This document shows positions 32,682-41,537 of a stretch of DNA of 64,000 nucleotides, piece after piece. Position 1 is the first letter of the stretch. Every line of letters begins with the position of its first letter. Source of the DNA: DAOPJM01 sp035399665 (lineage in GTDB: Bacteria; Bacillota; Clostridia; Christensenellales; CAG-138); the NCBI GenBank assembly GCA_035399665.1, contig DAOPJM010000003.1, forward strand, positions 1 to 64,000, given 5' to 3'. Below the pieces are notes generated by a model, which had not been told where the DNA came from, searched no databases, and saw nothing but the letters and a program-made list of their open reading frames with translations. The translations under genes and the position numbers were made by a program.

Positions 32682-34026
32682 GTATTTTGGGACAGACGGC
32701 TTCAGGGGTGAAGCCAATGTGGGATTGACGGTTGATCACGCGTTCAAGATTGGGCGCTTCCTCGGTCATTATTATGGCAGGGATCACAAATGCCAAATCG
32801 TTATCGGCAAGGATACCCGCCTTTCAAGCTATATGTATGAGTGCGCGCTGACCGCGGGACTTACGTCCTCGGGCGCGGACGTATATCTGCTGCACGTCAC
32901 CACCACACCCAGCGTCTCATACGCCGCAAGGACGGGTGATTTTGACTGCGGCATAATGATTTCAGCAAGCCATAACCCCTACTGCGACAACGGTATTAAG
33001 CTGATAAACGGCAACGGCGAAAAGATGGAAGATGAGGTTATCGATGCTGTCGAGGCCTATCTTGACGGCGTCTTCCCCGAAGTCCCATATGCTGTTCGCG
33101 ATAATATCGGCAAGGCGATAGACTTTTCGGCGGGAAGAAACCGTTATATCGGGTATCTTATCTCGCTCGCCACTCACTCTTACAAGGGCGTTAAGGTAGG
33201 TCTTGACTGCGCAAACGGCAGCACTTGGATGATTGCGAAGGCGGTCTTTGAGGCTTTAGGCGCGGAAACCTACGTCATCAACAACACACCTACCGGGCTA
33301 AACATCAACCGTGACTGCGGCTCTACCCATATTCAGCATTTGCAGCAGTTTGTTATTGACAACAAATTGGATGTGGGCTTCGCGTTCGACGGCGATGCTG
33401 ACCGTTGCCTTGCAGTCGATGAACACGGCAAGCTTGTCGATGGCGACCACATCCTCTACCTGTATGGCGTTTTCATGAAGGAGCGTGGTATGCTCGCGTC
33501 CAACACGGTCGTCACTACGGTAATGTCCAACTTCGGTCTTTACAAGGCGTTTGACAAGGCGGGCATCAGCTATGAAAAGACCGCCGTAGGCGACAAGTAC
33601 GTCTATGAGTGTATGCGCGATAAGGGCTACCTTATAGGCGGCGAACAGTCCGGTCACATTATCTTTACAAAATATGCCAACACGGGCGACGGCATACTAA
33701 CCGCGATTAAGGTCATGCAGGCCATGCTTACGACGAAGCTTCCGCTTTCTAAGCTTGTCGAACCCATCACCGTATACCCGCAGGTACTTAAAAATGTTGT
33801 TGTCACCGACAAAGACCTTACTATGCAGAATGAAAAGGTATTGGCGGCCGTGGCAAAGGTTGCCGCAGAGCTGGGTGACGAAGGGCGTATACTCCTCAGA
33901 AAGAGCGGCACCGAACCTGTTCTGCGCGTCATGGTTGAAGCGCCCAGTCATGAGCTGTGCGAAGAAAAGGTTGACTATGTGATTGATGCTATGCGCCAAA
34001 ACGGACTGCTTATAAGGGTGAAGTAA
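32674..34026 (+). CDS. glmM: Phosphoglucosamine mutase
   Basis: Interconverts glucosamine-6-phosphate and glucosamine-1-phosphate on the way to UDP-GlcNAc. 450 residues with MSKYFGTDGFRGEAN, the phosphoserine loop ISASHNPYCDNGIK (Ser about 99), the Mg-binding DGDADRC, and GGEQSGHII followed by RKSGTEPVLRVMVEA. It overlaps nagB by 8 bases. Position behind nagB is unusual; glmM is more often next to cdaA/ybbR in Firmicutes. Confidence 0.96.
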   Translation: MSKYFGTDGFRGEANVGLTVDHAFKIGRFLGHYYGRDHKCQIVIGKDTRLSSYMYECALTAGLTSSGADVYLLHVTTTPSVSYAARTGDFDCGIMISASHNPYCDNGIKLINGNGEKMEDEVIDAVEAYLDGVFPEVPYAVRDNIGKAIDFSAGRNRYIGYLISLATHSYKGVKVGLDCANGSTWMIAKAVFEALGAETYVINNTPTGLNINRDCGSTHIQHLQQFVIDNKLDVGFAFDGDADRCLAVDEHGKLVDGDHILYLYGVFMKERGMLASNTVVTTVMSNFGLYKAFDKAGISYEKTAVGDKYVYECMRDKGYLIGGEQSGHIIFTKYANTGDGILTAIKVMQAMLTTKLPLSKLVEPITVYPQVLKNVVVTDKDLTMQNEKVLAAVAKVAAELGDEGRILLRKSGTEPVLRVMVEAPSHELCEEKVDYVIDAMRQNGLLIRVK

Positions 34027-34027
34027 T

Positions 34028-34687
34028 ATGTACAAGACTACTGATTTATTGGATCTTACTAAGACAAGAGCCGCCGACTTCCTTCGCGGTTTTGAATACC
34101 CGTGGCAGGCCTTGGACGGTATCAAAGCGCTCATTCTTGAACTCGGCAAGGACTTGCCTGAGGATGAGTTTGACCACCCGTTTGAGGACGTTTGGATAGC
34201 AAAGGACGCGAAGGTTTTCGCAACCGCTTATATTGCGGGTCCCTGTATCATCGATCACAACACCGAGGTCAGGCATTGCGCTTTCATACGCGGAAGCGCG
34301 CTTGTAGGCCGTAACTGCGTTGTCGGCAACTCCACGGAGCTGAAGAACGTCATACTCTTTGACAACGTTCAGGTTCCCCACTACAACTATGTGGGCGACT
34401 CTATCTTGGGCTATAAGGCTCACATGGGCGCGGGTTCCATCACCTCTAACGTCAAGAGCGACAAGACCCTTGTCGTTGTTAAATACGGGCAGGAGCGTAT
34501 CCCAACACTTCGCAAGAAGTTCGGCGCCATACTCGGCGACAACGTTGAGGTTGGCTGCAACAGCGTACTCAACCCCGGCACGGTGTTGGCTCGCAGAGCA
34601 AGCGTCTACCCCACCTCCTGTGTGCGCGGCGTCGTTGATGAGGATCACATCTACAAATCCCAAAACGATCAGATAAAGCGTGGCTGA
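34028..34687 (+). CDS. Left-handed beta-helix acyltransferase, GlmU C-domain-like
   Basis: 219 residues. A 70-residue N-terminus with helical content precedes hexapeptide repeats (VFATAYIAGPCIIDHNTEVRHCAF onward) forming a left-handed beta helix with GNSTELKNVILFDN, HYNYVGDSILG and GAGSITSNVKSDK. These are the GlcN-1-P acetyltransferase segments of GlmU; the uridylyltransferase half is absent. One base separates its ATG from the glmM stop. Likely acetylates the glucosamine-1-phosphate from glmM or a related sugar. Not proven to be a full GlmU substitute. Confidence 0.82.
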   Translation: MYKTTDLLDLTKTRAADFLRGFEYPWQALDGIKALILELGKDLPEDEFDHPFEDVWIAKDAKVFATAYIAGPCIIDHNTEVRHCAFIRGSALVGRNCVVGNSTELKNVILFDNVQVPHYNYVGDSILGYKAHMGAGSITSNVKSDKTLVVVKYGQERIPTLRKKFGAILGDNVEVGCNSVLNPGTVLARRASVYPTSCVRGVVDEDHIYKSQNDQIKRG

Positions 34688-34724
34688 TTGTTGCTCGAAG
34701 GCAACAAAAGCAGCAAGCATAGAA

Positions 34725-34757
34725 AAAGAGCCGTCCCTAAATCGGGAGCGGCTCTTT
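34725..34757. terminator. Bidirectional terminator
   Basis: AAAGAGCCG-TCCC / GGGA-G-CGGCTCTTT, 13 bp with one bulged G and a 6-base loop, between the convergent amino-sugar and nucleoside-transporter operons. A-rich and T-rich flanks on both sides. Confidence 0.8.
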
Positions 34758-34771
34758 CCTTAGATGCCGTA

Positions 34772-35782
34772 TTATCTTGAGCCCTTATCGTAAGGTATGC
34801 CCTCTGCCTTAGGCGCACGGGACTTCTTGGAGGTTAATATAAGAAGTACCATGGTAATGAGGTACGGGAGCATAGGCCAGAAATAGGTGCTGACGCCCTC
34901 AAGCTTTACCGTCGGGATGAACGGCAGACTTGAAGCATAAGCTCCGATGACCTTGAAGAACGAGAAGAACAGCGCGGCTCCGAGTATCGACCAAGGCTTC
35001 CAGTTACCAAATATCATAACTGCCAAAGCCAAGAAGCCATAGCCTGCGACGGACGACTGGAAGCCCGAGCCTGCCGCAAGCGTGAACGCAAGACCACCAA
35101 TACCGCCGAGTATGCCCGAAATGAACACGCCCGAATAGCGCATACGGTAAACATTGATGCCGACCGAGTCAGCTGCCTGCGGGTGCTCGCCGCAAGCGCG
35201 AAGTCTTAAGCCGAACTTGGTCTTATATAGTAGGATAACCGCGACGGCAAACAGTATCACCGTCAGAATTGTCGTCATGTACAGATTCGAGAACAGGAAC
35301 TTTTGCAGGATGCTTGAGCTGTTAGGGGTGATGCCCAAGCTTGCGGCGGTAATTCTCGACCATGTGGGGATAAGTATTGTCGTCTGACCTTGACCTTGGA
35401 TAACCCAAGTTAAGACAATCGCGAACGCGGGAGCCAACATATTCAGCGCCGTGCCGCCTATCGTCTGATCAGCCTTGAGGTTGATGGACGCAAATGCCAG
35501 CAGCATGGAGAACGCCGCGCCTGTCACGGCCGCGAACAGTATTGCAACAAGCATCGCAATGAACGAATTCAGCGTTCCTGCCGTGACGGCCGGATCCAGC
35601 CACCTCAGCATCAGGCAGCCAAAGAGAGCGCCCACAATCATAATGCCCTCAAGAGCTATGTTGATGACGCCGCTGCGTTCAGAGAACATACCACCCATTG
35701 CGACAAGCAGCAGAGGAACAGCGAACAAAATAGTTGCGCTTAAGACATCGGCCAAGGCCATACCCATTTCAAAACCTGACAT
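34772..35782 (-). CDS. Nucleoside ABC importer permease (BMP type), second subunit
   Basis: 336 residues and about nine hydrophobic helices. The motif GMFSERSGVINIALEGIMIVGA is the conserved coupling-helix signature of the YufQ/NupQ permeases, with GINVYRMRYSGVFISGILGGIGG further on. In Bacillus the homologue belongs to the NupNOPQ guanosine importer. Overlaps the upstream permease by one base (TAATG). Confidence 0.9.
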   Translation of the reverse strand: MSGFEMGMALADVLSATILFAVPLLLVAMGGMFSERSGVINIALEGIMIVGALFGCLMLRWLDPAVTAGTLNSFIAMLVAILFAAVTGAAFSMLLAFASINLKADQTIGGTALNMLAPAFAIVLTWVIQGQGQTTILIPTWSRITAASLGITPNSSSILQKFLFSNLYMTTILTVILFAVAVILLYKTKFGLRLRACGEHPQAADSVGINVYRMRYSGVFISGILGGIGGLAFTLAAGSGFQSSVAGYGFLALAVMIFGNWKPWSILGAALFFSFFKVIGAYASSLPFIPTVKLEGVSTYFWPMLPYLITMVLLILTSKKSRAPKAEGIPYDKGSR

Positions 35783-36960
35783 TATGCCTTCACCTCACTT
35801 TCATTGACCGCCGCATCCGGAGCAATTGTAATCTCCTTCTTTTCCGTGTCTGTTGGTACGACAGGCGGAATGGGATCGTCATTCACATTACCGGAATGGC
35901 GATCGAACTTGAACCACTTGGTGAGCAGATTCCTTGTGAACAGGGAGAATGCGCTCAGATAGATGATAACCGCGATGATTATATCTATCATCTCTTTTGC
36001 GTAGGTTGGCTGAAGCGCTTCTCCGCCGACCTGTATGTATGAGATAAACAACGAGGAGAATATAATGCCTATCGGGTTGCTTGATCCCAACAACGCAACG
36101 GCGATGCCGTTGAAGCCCATGCCAAGCAAGGCTTTCTGTATGTTGTAATCTGCGGTACCCGCCAGATAGTACAGCCCTCCGCCGATGCCCGCAAGCGCTC
36201 CGGCGATAACCATGGAAAGTACTATGTTGCTCTTGGCGTTGATACCCGCATATATGCTGGCAAAGCGGTTGTAGCCACAGGCTCTAAGCTCATAGCCCTT
36301 TGTTGTCTTGTTTATCAGTACCCACATCAATATGGCGATAAGTATCGCTATTATAATGCTGATATTTATGTACGGCGAATCGAACACCTTATCAAGACCA
36401 AGCTTAGGAATTATCGCACCCGGATTCGCATATGAAAGAGCCGCCGTGCGATCCTTGATGGGGCTGGATACCCAGAAAGGAGGAAGCATCTTGGGGATAT
36501 TCATACACAAAAGGTTGACCGCGAACAGTCCTATCCAGTTCAGCATTATGGAGGTTATGACCTCGTTCACATTGAACAGAGCCTTGAACAGTCCCGGGAA
36601 GAAGCCCCAAATCGCACCCATAATCATGGCGAGGATAAGGCAGATATACCAAGGAAGCTGCAGCACAATCGCGCCGAAAAGAGCGGCGAACGCGCCGACG
36701 GTGTACTGACCGGAGGCTCCGATATTGAACAAGCCGGTCTTGAATGCGAAACCTACCGAAAGGCCGCACATCAGCAGCGGCGCAGCCTGATAGAAAACCT
36801 TCGCAAGCTTGGGCAAGGTAGAAACGCCCGAACTCAACAGCTTGCCGAACGAAGTGAAGGCTTCACCGGAATTCACCGCTATCAAAAGAATAAGTCCAAA
36901 CAGAGTACCAATCAGAATTGATACTATGGATGACAACGCGCTGACTAATCCCTTTTTCAT
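35782..36960 (-). CDS. Nucleoside ABC importer permease (BMP type), first subunit
   Basis: 392 residues with about nine helices and a charged C-terminal tail of about 45 residues. It has the YufP/NupP signature FKTGLFNIGASGQYTVGAFAA and GYELRACGYNRFASIYAGIN (EAA-like coupling loop). Its start overlaps the ATPase stop by 4 bases. Pairs with the smaller permease downstream. Confidence 0.9.
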   Translation of the reverse strand: MKKGLVSALSSIVSILIGTLFGLILLIAVNSGEAFTSFGKLLSSGVSTLPKLAKVFYQAAPLLMCGLSVGFAFKTGLFNIGASGQYTVGAFAALFGAIVLQLPWYICLILAMIMGAIWGFFPGLFKALFNVNEVITSIMLNWIGLFAVNLLCMNIPKMLPPFWVSSPIKDRTAALSYANPGAIIPKLGLDKVFDSPYINISIIIAILIAILMWVLINKTTKGYELRACGYNRFASIYAGINAKSNIVLSMVIAGALAGIGGGLYYLAGTADYNIQKALLGMGFNGIAVALLGSSNPIGIIFSSLFISYIQVGGEALQPTYAKEMIDIIIAVIIYLSAFSLFTRNLLTKWFKFDRHSGNVNDDPIPPVVPTDTEKKEITIAPDAAVNESEVKA

Positions 36961-38513
36961 GCCTTGTTCACCTCACTTTCCTCAGCTTTCATATTTTGTC
37001 TCTTTGCACCCGCCATGTAGAGACCAAGCTCTTGTACAGTGGTGACCTTGGGGTCGAACACGCCGACTATTTCGCCTTCATACATGACCAATATGCGGTC
37101 GGATACGTTCATGACCTCGTCAAGCTCGAGGGAGACGAGCAATACCGCTTTACCCTCGTCGCGCTGTGCGACAAGCTGCTTGTGAATATACTCGATAGCG
37201 CCGACATCCAAGCCTCTGGTGGGCTGCACGGCCACGAGCAGCTCGGGATCTCTGTCGATCTCGCGGGCAACGATGGCTTTCTGCTGGTTGCCGCCCGACA
37301 TGCTTCTGCATGCGGTTACCGCTCCCTGACCGCTTCTGATATCGTACTGTTCAATGAGTTTGTCGGCGTAGTCCCTTACGGCCTTGAAGTTGATAAATCC
37401 CGCCTTCTCGAACTTCGGCTGCCAATAACGCTGCAAAACCAAGTTCTCCTCTAAAGAAAAGTCGAGAATCAAGCCATGCTTATGCCTATCCTCGGGGATA
37501 TGGCTCATGCCAAGCTTGCTGCGCTCCCTTATGCGGGCTTTGCTGATGTCATGTCCCATGAGGGTAATGCTGCCTGCCGCGATTTTATCAAGGCCTGTCA
37601 ACGCGTGTACGAACTGGGTTTGTCCGTTGCCTTCAATGCCCGCAAGGCAGACTATCTCGCCGCGCTTTACGCTGAAAGAAACATCCTTGACCGCATAGCC
37701 CTTATGAAGCTTTGACGGAACAAAGACGTTCGAAACATGAAGGACTTCTTCTCCCAAGTTCTCAGGGCCCTTCTCAACCTGAAGGCTGACCTTGCGGCCG
37801 ACCATCATAGTGGAAAGATCCTCAACCGTCGTATCCGCTATGTTGACGGTACCCATGTACTTGCCCTTGCGCAGGACAGTGCATCTATCCGCAACGGCCA
37901 TGATTTCGTTAAGCTTATGAGTAATGAAAAGGATCGACTTGCCTTCCTTCGTGAAATTGCGCATTATCTGCATCAGTTCATCTATCTCCTGCGGAGTCAG
38001 AACTGCGGTAGGCTCGTCAAAAATAAGAATCTCATTGTCCCTAAACAGCATCTTGAGTATCTCAACCCTCTGCTGCATACCGACTGAAATATCCTCGATC
38101 TTCGCGTCGGGGTCAACTGCCAAGCCGTATTTTTCACTCAGCTCGACAACCTTCTTGCGCGCTTGATCCATGGTCAAAAATCCCATCTTGTTCGGCTCTA
38201 CGCCAAGGATGATGTTTTCCAATACGGTAAATATCTCAACCAGTTTGAAATGCTGATGCACCATACCTATGTGCAGGGCATTAGCGTCGTTTGGGTCGTT
38301 GATCTTGACCACGACCCCGTCCTTCTTGATTACGCCCTGTTCCGGCTGGTATAAACCGAACAACACGCTCATCAAAGTTGATTTCCCGGCTCCGTTCTCC
38401 CCAAGCAGCGCATGAACTTCCCCATGCTTCAGCTGCAGAGTAATATCGTCATTTGCTTTGATGCCAGGGAACTCTTTAGTGATGTTCAACATCTCTATGA
38501 CGTACTCGCTCAT
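36957..38513 (-). CDS. Nucleoside ABC importer ATP-binding protein (two domains)
   Basis: 518 residues with two ABC domains. The first has Walker A GENGAGKST (about 38), signature ISVGMQQRVEILK, and Walker B LIFDEPTAVLT. The second has a degenerate Walker A (GIEGNGQTQFV) and a signature SMSGGNQQKAIVARE. This is the YufO/NupO or RbsA-like layout, with one active site presumably dominant. GGGGAAG precedes the ATG. A terminator separates it from the binding-protein gene upstream. Confidence 0.93.
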   Translation of the reverse strand: MSEYVIEMLNITKEFPGIKANDDITLQLKHGEVHALLGENGAGKSTLMSVLFGLYQPEQGVIKKDGVVVKINDPNDANALHIGMVHQHFKLVEIFTVLENIILGVEPNKMGFLTMDQARKKVVELSEKYGLAVDPDAKIEDISVGMQQRVEILKMLFRDNEILIFDEPTAVLTPQEIDELMQIMRNFTKEGKSILFITHKLNEIMAVADRCTVLRKGKYMGTVNIADTTVEDLSTMMVGRKVSLQVEKGPENLGEEVLHVSNVFVPSKLHKGYAVKDVSFSVKRGEIVCLAGIEGNGQTQFVHALTGLDKIAAGSITLMGHDISKARIRERSKLGMSHIPEDRHKHGLILDFSLEENLVLQRYWQPKFEKAGFINFKAVRDYADKLIEQYDIRSGQGAVTACRSMSGGNQQKAIVAREIDRDPELLVAVQPTRGLDVGAIEYIHKQLVAQRDEGKAVLLVSLELDEVMNVSDRILVMYEGEIVGVFDPKVTTVQELGLYMAGAKRQNMKAEESEVNKA

Positions 38514-38542
38514 ATATCTTCCCCTTTGGTCGTAGTTTTACA

Positions 38543-38573
38543 AAAGAGGCCAGGCTCTTCGCCCAGCCTCTTT
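38543..38573 (-). terminator. Terminator between the binding protein and transporter genes
   Basis: 13-bp stem (AAAGAGGC / GCCTCTTT plus five inner pairs), 5-base loop, T-run on the minus strand. It lies 33 bases after the BMP stop and 30 before the ATPase start. It is probably leaky, so the binding protein is made in excess. Confidence 0.75.
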
Positions 38574-38605
38574 CTTTGCTGTGTCTTTGTCAGATTGACC
38601 TTTTT

Positions 38606-39808
38606 TTATGCGTCGTAGTTGACGGTAATGGTCACTGTGGGAGCTACATCGGTAGCGTTGGAAACGGCGATCTCACCATTCTTTACCTTGTTGAAGAGCT
38701 CTTCATACTGGGCAACGGTGAAGTTTACGAGTTTCCAGGAAGCTTCTGCGGTGGGCAGACCAACGCAATCATCGGCTGCGCCGAGGACAGCGGTCGTGCC
38801 GGCATACTCTGCATTCCAGGTGCCGCCATTGTCAAACAACGAGGTCAGCGCAAGAACCACGGAGTGGGACAGAGCCTTCATCGCGGAGGTGATGATTCTG
38901 TCGGACTCAGCGGACTGGTCAACGTCAACGCCGATAACCTTGCCGTTGTCGGTGCCGTCAGCTGCGCCTACCGCGGACAGGTAGATACCGCCGCCGCAGG
39001 AGAAGATAACTTCGACGCCGTCGGTGTACCAACCGGACATCTTGGTCTTGATATCATCGGTGGGAGCGAAACCGCCGCAGTACCAGTAGTTGATGGTAAC
39101 CTGGTCTGCAATGCCCATTTCCTCTGCTGCCATGTTGGCGCCCTGTACGAAGCCGTAGCCATAACGTACAACAGCGGGAACTGCCATGCCGCCCAGGAAT
39201 CCGAGCTTGGTGTAGCCTTCCTTAACGGCGGCATAACCTGCGAAGAAACCGGCCTGCTCTTCCTGATACAGGATGCAGTGGGTGTTGGACAGGGTCTCGT
39301 AGGTGGCGTAGTCAGCGGTGTGCGGCTCGCCATCAAGGAGCAGGAACATGGTCTCGGGGTAGGTGTTCTGGCACTCGAAAATAGCATCCTCAAAGAGGTA
39401 GCCCGGGCAAACGATGACGGTTGCGCCGTCAGCAATTGCGGTACCAATGGTCTCTACACGAGCTGCGGTGGAGTCCTCGGAAGGACGGAAGTAGTTGTAC
39501 TTGACGCCATTCGCTTCGGCAAACTCCACTACGCCTTCCCATGCGCCCTGGTTGAAGGACTTATCATCGATGTTACCAACGTCGGTAACAAGCGCGATGT
39601 AAGCTTCGGTGGTCGGCTCGACAACCGGCTCGTCGGTTACTTCCGCAACCGGCTCTTCGGTTACTTCAGCAACGGGCTCTTCGGTGACTTCTGCAACGGG
39701 CTCATCGGTAACGACAGGCTCGTCGACTGCGGGATTTTCTTCGGGCGTACATGCCACGAATGCGACTGCCAATGCTGCTACGAGCAGAATGGCGATCCAT
39801 TTCTTCAT
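38606..39808 (-). CDS. BMP-family nucleoside-binding lipoprotein
   Basis: 400 residues. A lipoprotein signal (MKKWIAILLVAALAVAFVAC, Cys about 20) is followed by an acidic linker of 8-residue repeats (EPVAEVTE) and the BMP periplasmic-binding fold. Recognisable segments are VTDVGNIDDKSFNQGAWEG, VGFLGGMAVPAV, and GVDVDQSAES. PnrA/BmpA relatives bind guanosine, adenosine or other nucleosides. AGGAGG lies 8 bases before the ATG at 39806-39808; the frame opens further upstream without a site. First gene of the operon. Confidence 0.9.
   Translation of the reverse strand: MKKWIAILLVAALAVAFVACTPEENPAVDEPVVTDEPVAEVTEEPVAEVTEEPVAEVTDEPVVEPTTEAYIALVTDVGNIDDKSFNQGAWEGVVEFAEANGVKYNYFRPSEDSTAARVETIGTAIADGATVIVCPGYLFEDAIFECQNTYPETMFLLLDGEPHTADYATYETLSNTHCILYQEEQAGFFAGYAAVKEGYTKLGFLGGMAVPAVVRYGYGFVQGANMAAEEMGIADQVTINYWYCGGFAPTDDIKTKMSGWYTDGVEVIFSCGGGIYLSAVGAADGTDNGKVIGVDVDQSAESDRIITSAMKALSHSVVLALTSLFDNGGTWNAEYAGTTAVLGAADDCVGLPTAEASWKLVNFTVAQYEELFNKVKNGEIAVSNATDVAPTVTITVNYDA
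39627..39716 (-). repeat. 24-bp tandem repeats in the BMP linker
   Basis: Three units (39627-39650, 39651-39674, 39675-39698) and a partial one, each encoding an EPVAEVTE-like octapeptide between the lipid anchor and the binding domain. Confidence 0.85.
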
Positions 39809-39874
39809 AAAGATAACCTCCTGAATTTCCTGCTTTTTCGCAGGATGATATTTTGCACGCGTTCGTACGACTAT

Positions 39875-39880
39875 ATTATA
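39875..39880 (-). promoter_or_regulatory. Extended -10 of the BMP operon
   Basis: TGC-TATAAT on the minus strand, about 67 bases before the ATG. The -35 box at 17 bases (TTTCAA) is poor. Confidence 0.55.
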
Positions 39881-40039
39881 GCAGATGAGTTTCATTATTG
39901 AAAGTCTTTTTTCAAAATTTTTTGATGATTTTATTAACGATGCGTCAAAAATGCGGACAGCAAATGTCTATTTGGTCAAAAAAGGAATAATTTGCCTTTG
40001 TTTTGCAAAAAGTTTCTGTTGCTTTTACAATTCGTGTGC

Positions 40040-40045
40040 TATAAT
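40040..40045 (+). promoter_or_regulatory. Extended -10 of the DUF5685-dnaJ operon
   Basis: TGC-TATAAT; TTGCTT is 15 bases upstream. Leader about 12 bases before the GAGGTG site. Between this and the divergent BMP promoter the region is AT-rich and I see nothing else. Confidence 0.55.
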
Positions 40046-40062
40046 TTCTAAAGAGGTGAAAT

Positions 40063-40893
40063 GTGTTTGGGTATGTGCGTCCGCTTGAATGTGAGTTGAA
40101 GGTCAAGGAGTCGAACCTGTATCGTGCGACTTACTGCGGCCTTTGCCGCTCCATGCGCAAGCGTCATGGATACATCACAACATGGTTCCTGCAATATGAC
40201 TGCACGTTTCTGTCACTGCTCTACTCATCTCTGTGCCAAGCCAAAACGGAGTGCAAGCCCTGTCATTGTCTGCATCGAGCTTTCGAACGCAAAAAGAGCT
40301 ATGCCGTTGATAGTCGTGAGACTCGCTTTTGTGCCGACGTCAATGTTCTGCTTGCCTATCACAAGTGCCTTGACGATTGGCACGACGATCACAGCATTGT
40401 AAAAGGCTGTGCCGCGCTCTTACTGCGGCCCAAGATAAAGAACGTTTCGGGCAAGCTGAAGCTTGCCGTAAGCTCGGGACTTGATTCGCTTTCGGGGCTT
40501 GAAAAGCAGGGATGTCCTGATTGCGACAGGGTTGCGGACGCCTTTGCCTCCGCGCTTCGGGGGGCGGCTCTCTCGGCCGACTTCATCCCTTTAGAGGACT
40601 GCGCCGCTTTGGGATGGCTGTTCTATAATTTGGGTCGGTGGATATATCTCATCGACGCATGGGCAGACCGCGAGGCGGACGGCAAAAAGGGTTCCTACAA
40701 TCCCTTCAACCTCAAAGAGTATCCCAAGGAGCAGGTGGAGTTCATGCTGTATAAGTCGCTCGATGAGTCCGTGAAGGCTTTGGATCTGCTCTGTCCGATA
40801 AGAAATGAGGATCTGATTCGCAATATACTCGTCTTGGGCTGCGGCCGCAAGACCGCAACCATACTCGGAGGAAAACAGGATGAATCCCTATAA
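40063..40893 (+). CDS. DUF5685-family cysteine-rich protein
   Basis: 276 residues. It starts MFGYVRPLECELKV and has CysXXCys-type pairs (TYCGLCRSMRKRHG, CKPCHCLHR, GCPDCDR) and a helical body. It resembles DUF5685 members, which are often next to a DnaJ-domain gene, as here. The N-terminal YCGLCR and the NVLLAYHKCLDDW segment suggest metal binding or an isoprenoid-synthase-like helical fold; this is inference. GTG start behind GAGGTG. Overlaps the DnaJ gene by 14 bases, so translation is coupled. Confidence 0.75.
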   Translation: MFGYVRPLECELKVKESNLYRATYCGLCRSMRKRHGYITTWFLQYDCTFLSLLYSSLCQAKTECKPCHCLHRAFERKKSYAVDSRETRFCADVNVLLAYHKCLDDWHDDHSIVKGCAALLLRPKIKNVSGKLKLAVSSGLDSLSGLEKQGCPDCDRVADAFASALRGAALSADFIPLEDCAALGWLFYNLGRWIYLIDAWADREADGKKGSYNPFNLKEYPKEQVEFMLYKSLDESVKALDLLCPIRNEDLIRNILVLGCGRKTATILGGKQDESL

Positions 40894-41506
40894 GGTACTC
40901 GGCGTCAGTGAAAATGCTTCGCAGGAAGAAATCCGCAAAGCCTATCTTGATTTGGTAAAGAAATACCATCCGGATAAGTACACCGACAACCCGCTAAAGG
41001 AGCTTGCGAACGAGAAGCTCAAGGAAATCAATCAGGCCTACGACATATTGTCAAGAAAGCCCAACGGAAGCGGTTCGCAGAACAGCTCAAATTCCGGATA
41101 CGGTTCGTCAGGCTACGGCTACTCGGACAGCTATCGCAAAAGCTCCTATTCCGGCACTTATGCCGAGGAGTTCAACAGAGCCAGGATGTATATCAATCAA
41201 AACAACCTCAACGCGGCGCAAAGCGTCCTTGACGGTATTCCTTTGCGCAATGGTGAATGGAATTACCTTTACGGCATAATCTACCTAAGACGCGGTTGGT
41301 ATGATAAGGCAAGGGAGCATATGCAGAACGCCTGTGAGCAGGAGCCTGATAATGCAGAATATCGCAACGCCTATCAGACCTTGCTTCGCAACAACAATCC
41401 CTTCTCTTCCACAGGCGGTCAGACCGGAGGCGACGACTGCGACATGTGCAATGTCTGTTCGACCCTGATGTGTCTTAACTGTCTATGCAACTCCTGCGGG
41501 AGATGA
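40880..41506 (+). CDS. J-domain protein with TPR-like middle and Cys-rich tail
   Basis: 208 residues. The N-terminal J domain (1-65) has the HPD motif (KKYHPDKY) needed to stimulate Hsp70. A Gly/Ser/Tyr-rich linker follows. A tetratricopeptide-like segment (about 95-165, ARMYINQNNLNAAQSVLDG... LRRGWYDKAREHMQNA) comes next, and a Cys-rich tail (CDMCNVCSTLMCLNCLCNSCGR-like, eight Cys) ends it. It lacks the DnaJ zinc finger and substrate domains, so it is a specialised co-chaperone, probably acting with the DUF5685 protein encoded just upstream. Confidence 0.88.
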   Translation: MNPYKVLGVSENASQEEIRKAYLDLVKKYHPDKYTDNPLKELANEKLKEINQAYDILSRKPNGSGSQNSSNSGYGSSGYGYSDSYRKSSYSGTYAEEFNRARMYINQNNLNAAQSVLDGIPLRNGEWNYLYGIIYLRRGWYDKAREHMQNACEQEPDNAEYRNAYQTLLRNNNPFSSTGGQTGGDDCDMCNVCSTLMCLNCLCNSCGR

Positions 41507-41537
41507 CAACCAACCGTTTTGTAATGGGAGCTGAAAT

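Noticed and set aside
38576..39901. Open frame of 441 codons on the + strand opposite the BMP gene
   Set aside because: The BMP gene on the other strand has a lipoprotein signal, family motifs, a ribosome-binding site and operon context. The + frame has no recognisable domain and arises from codon bias in the BMP gene.
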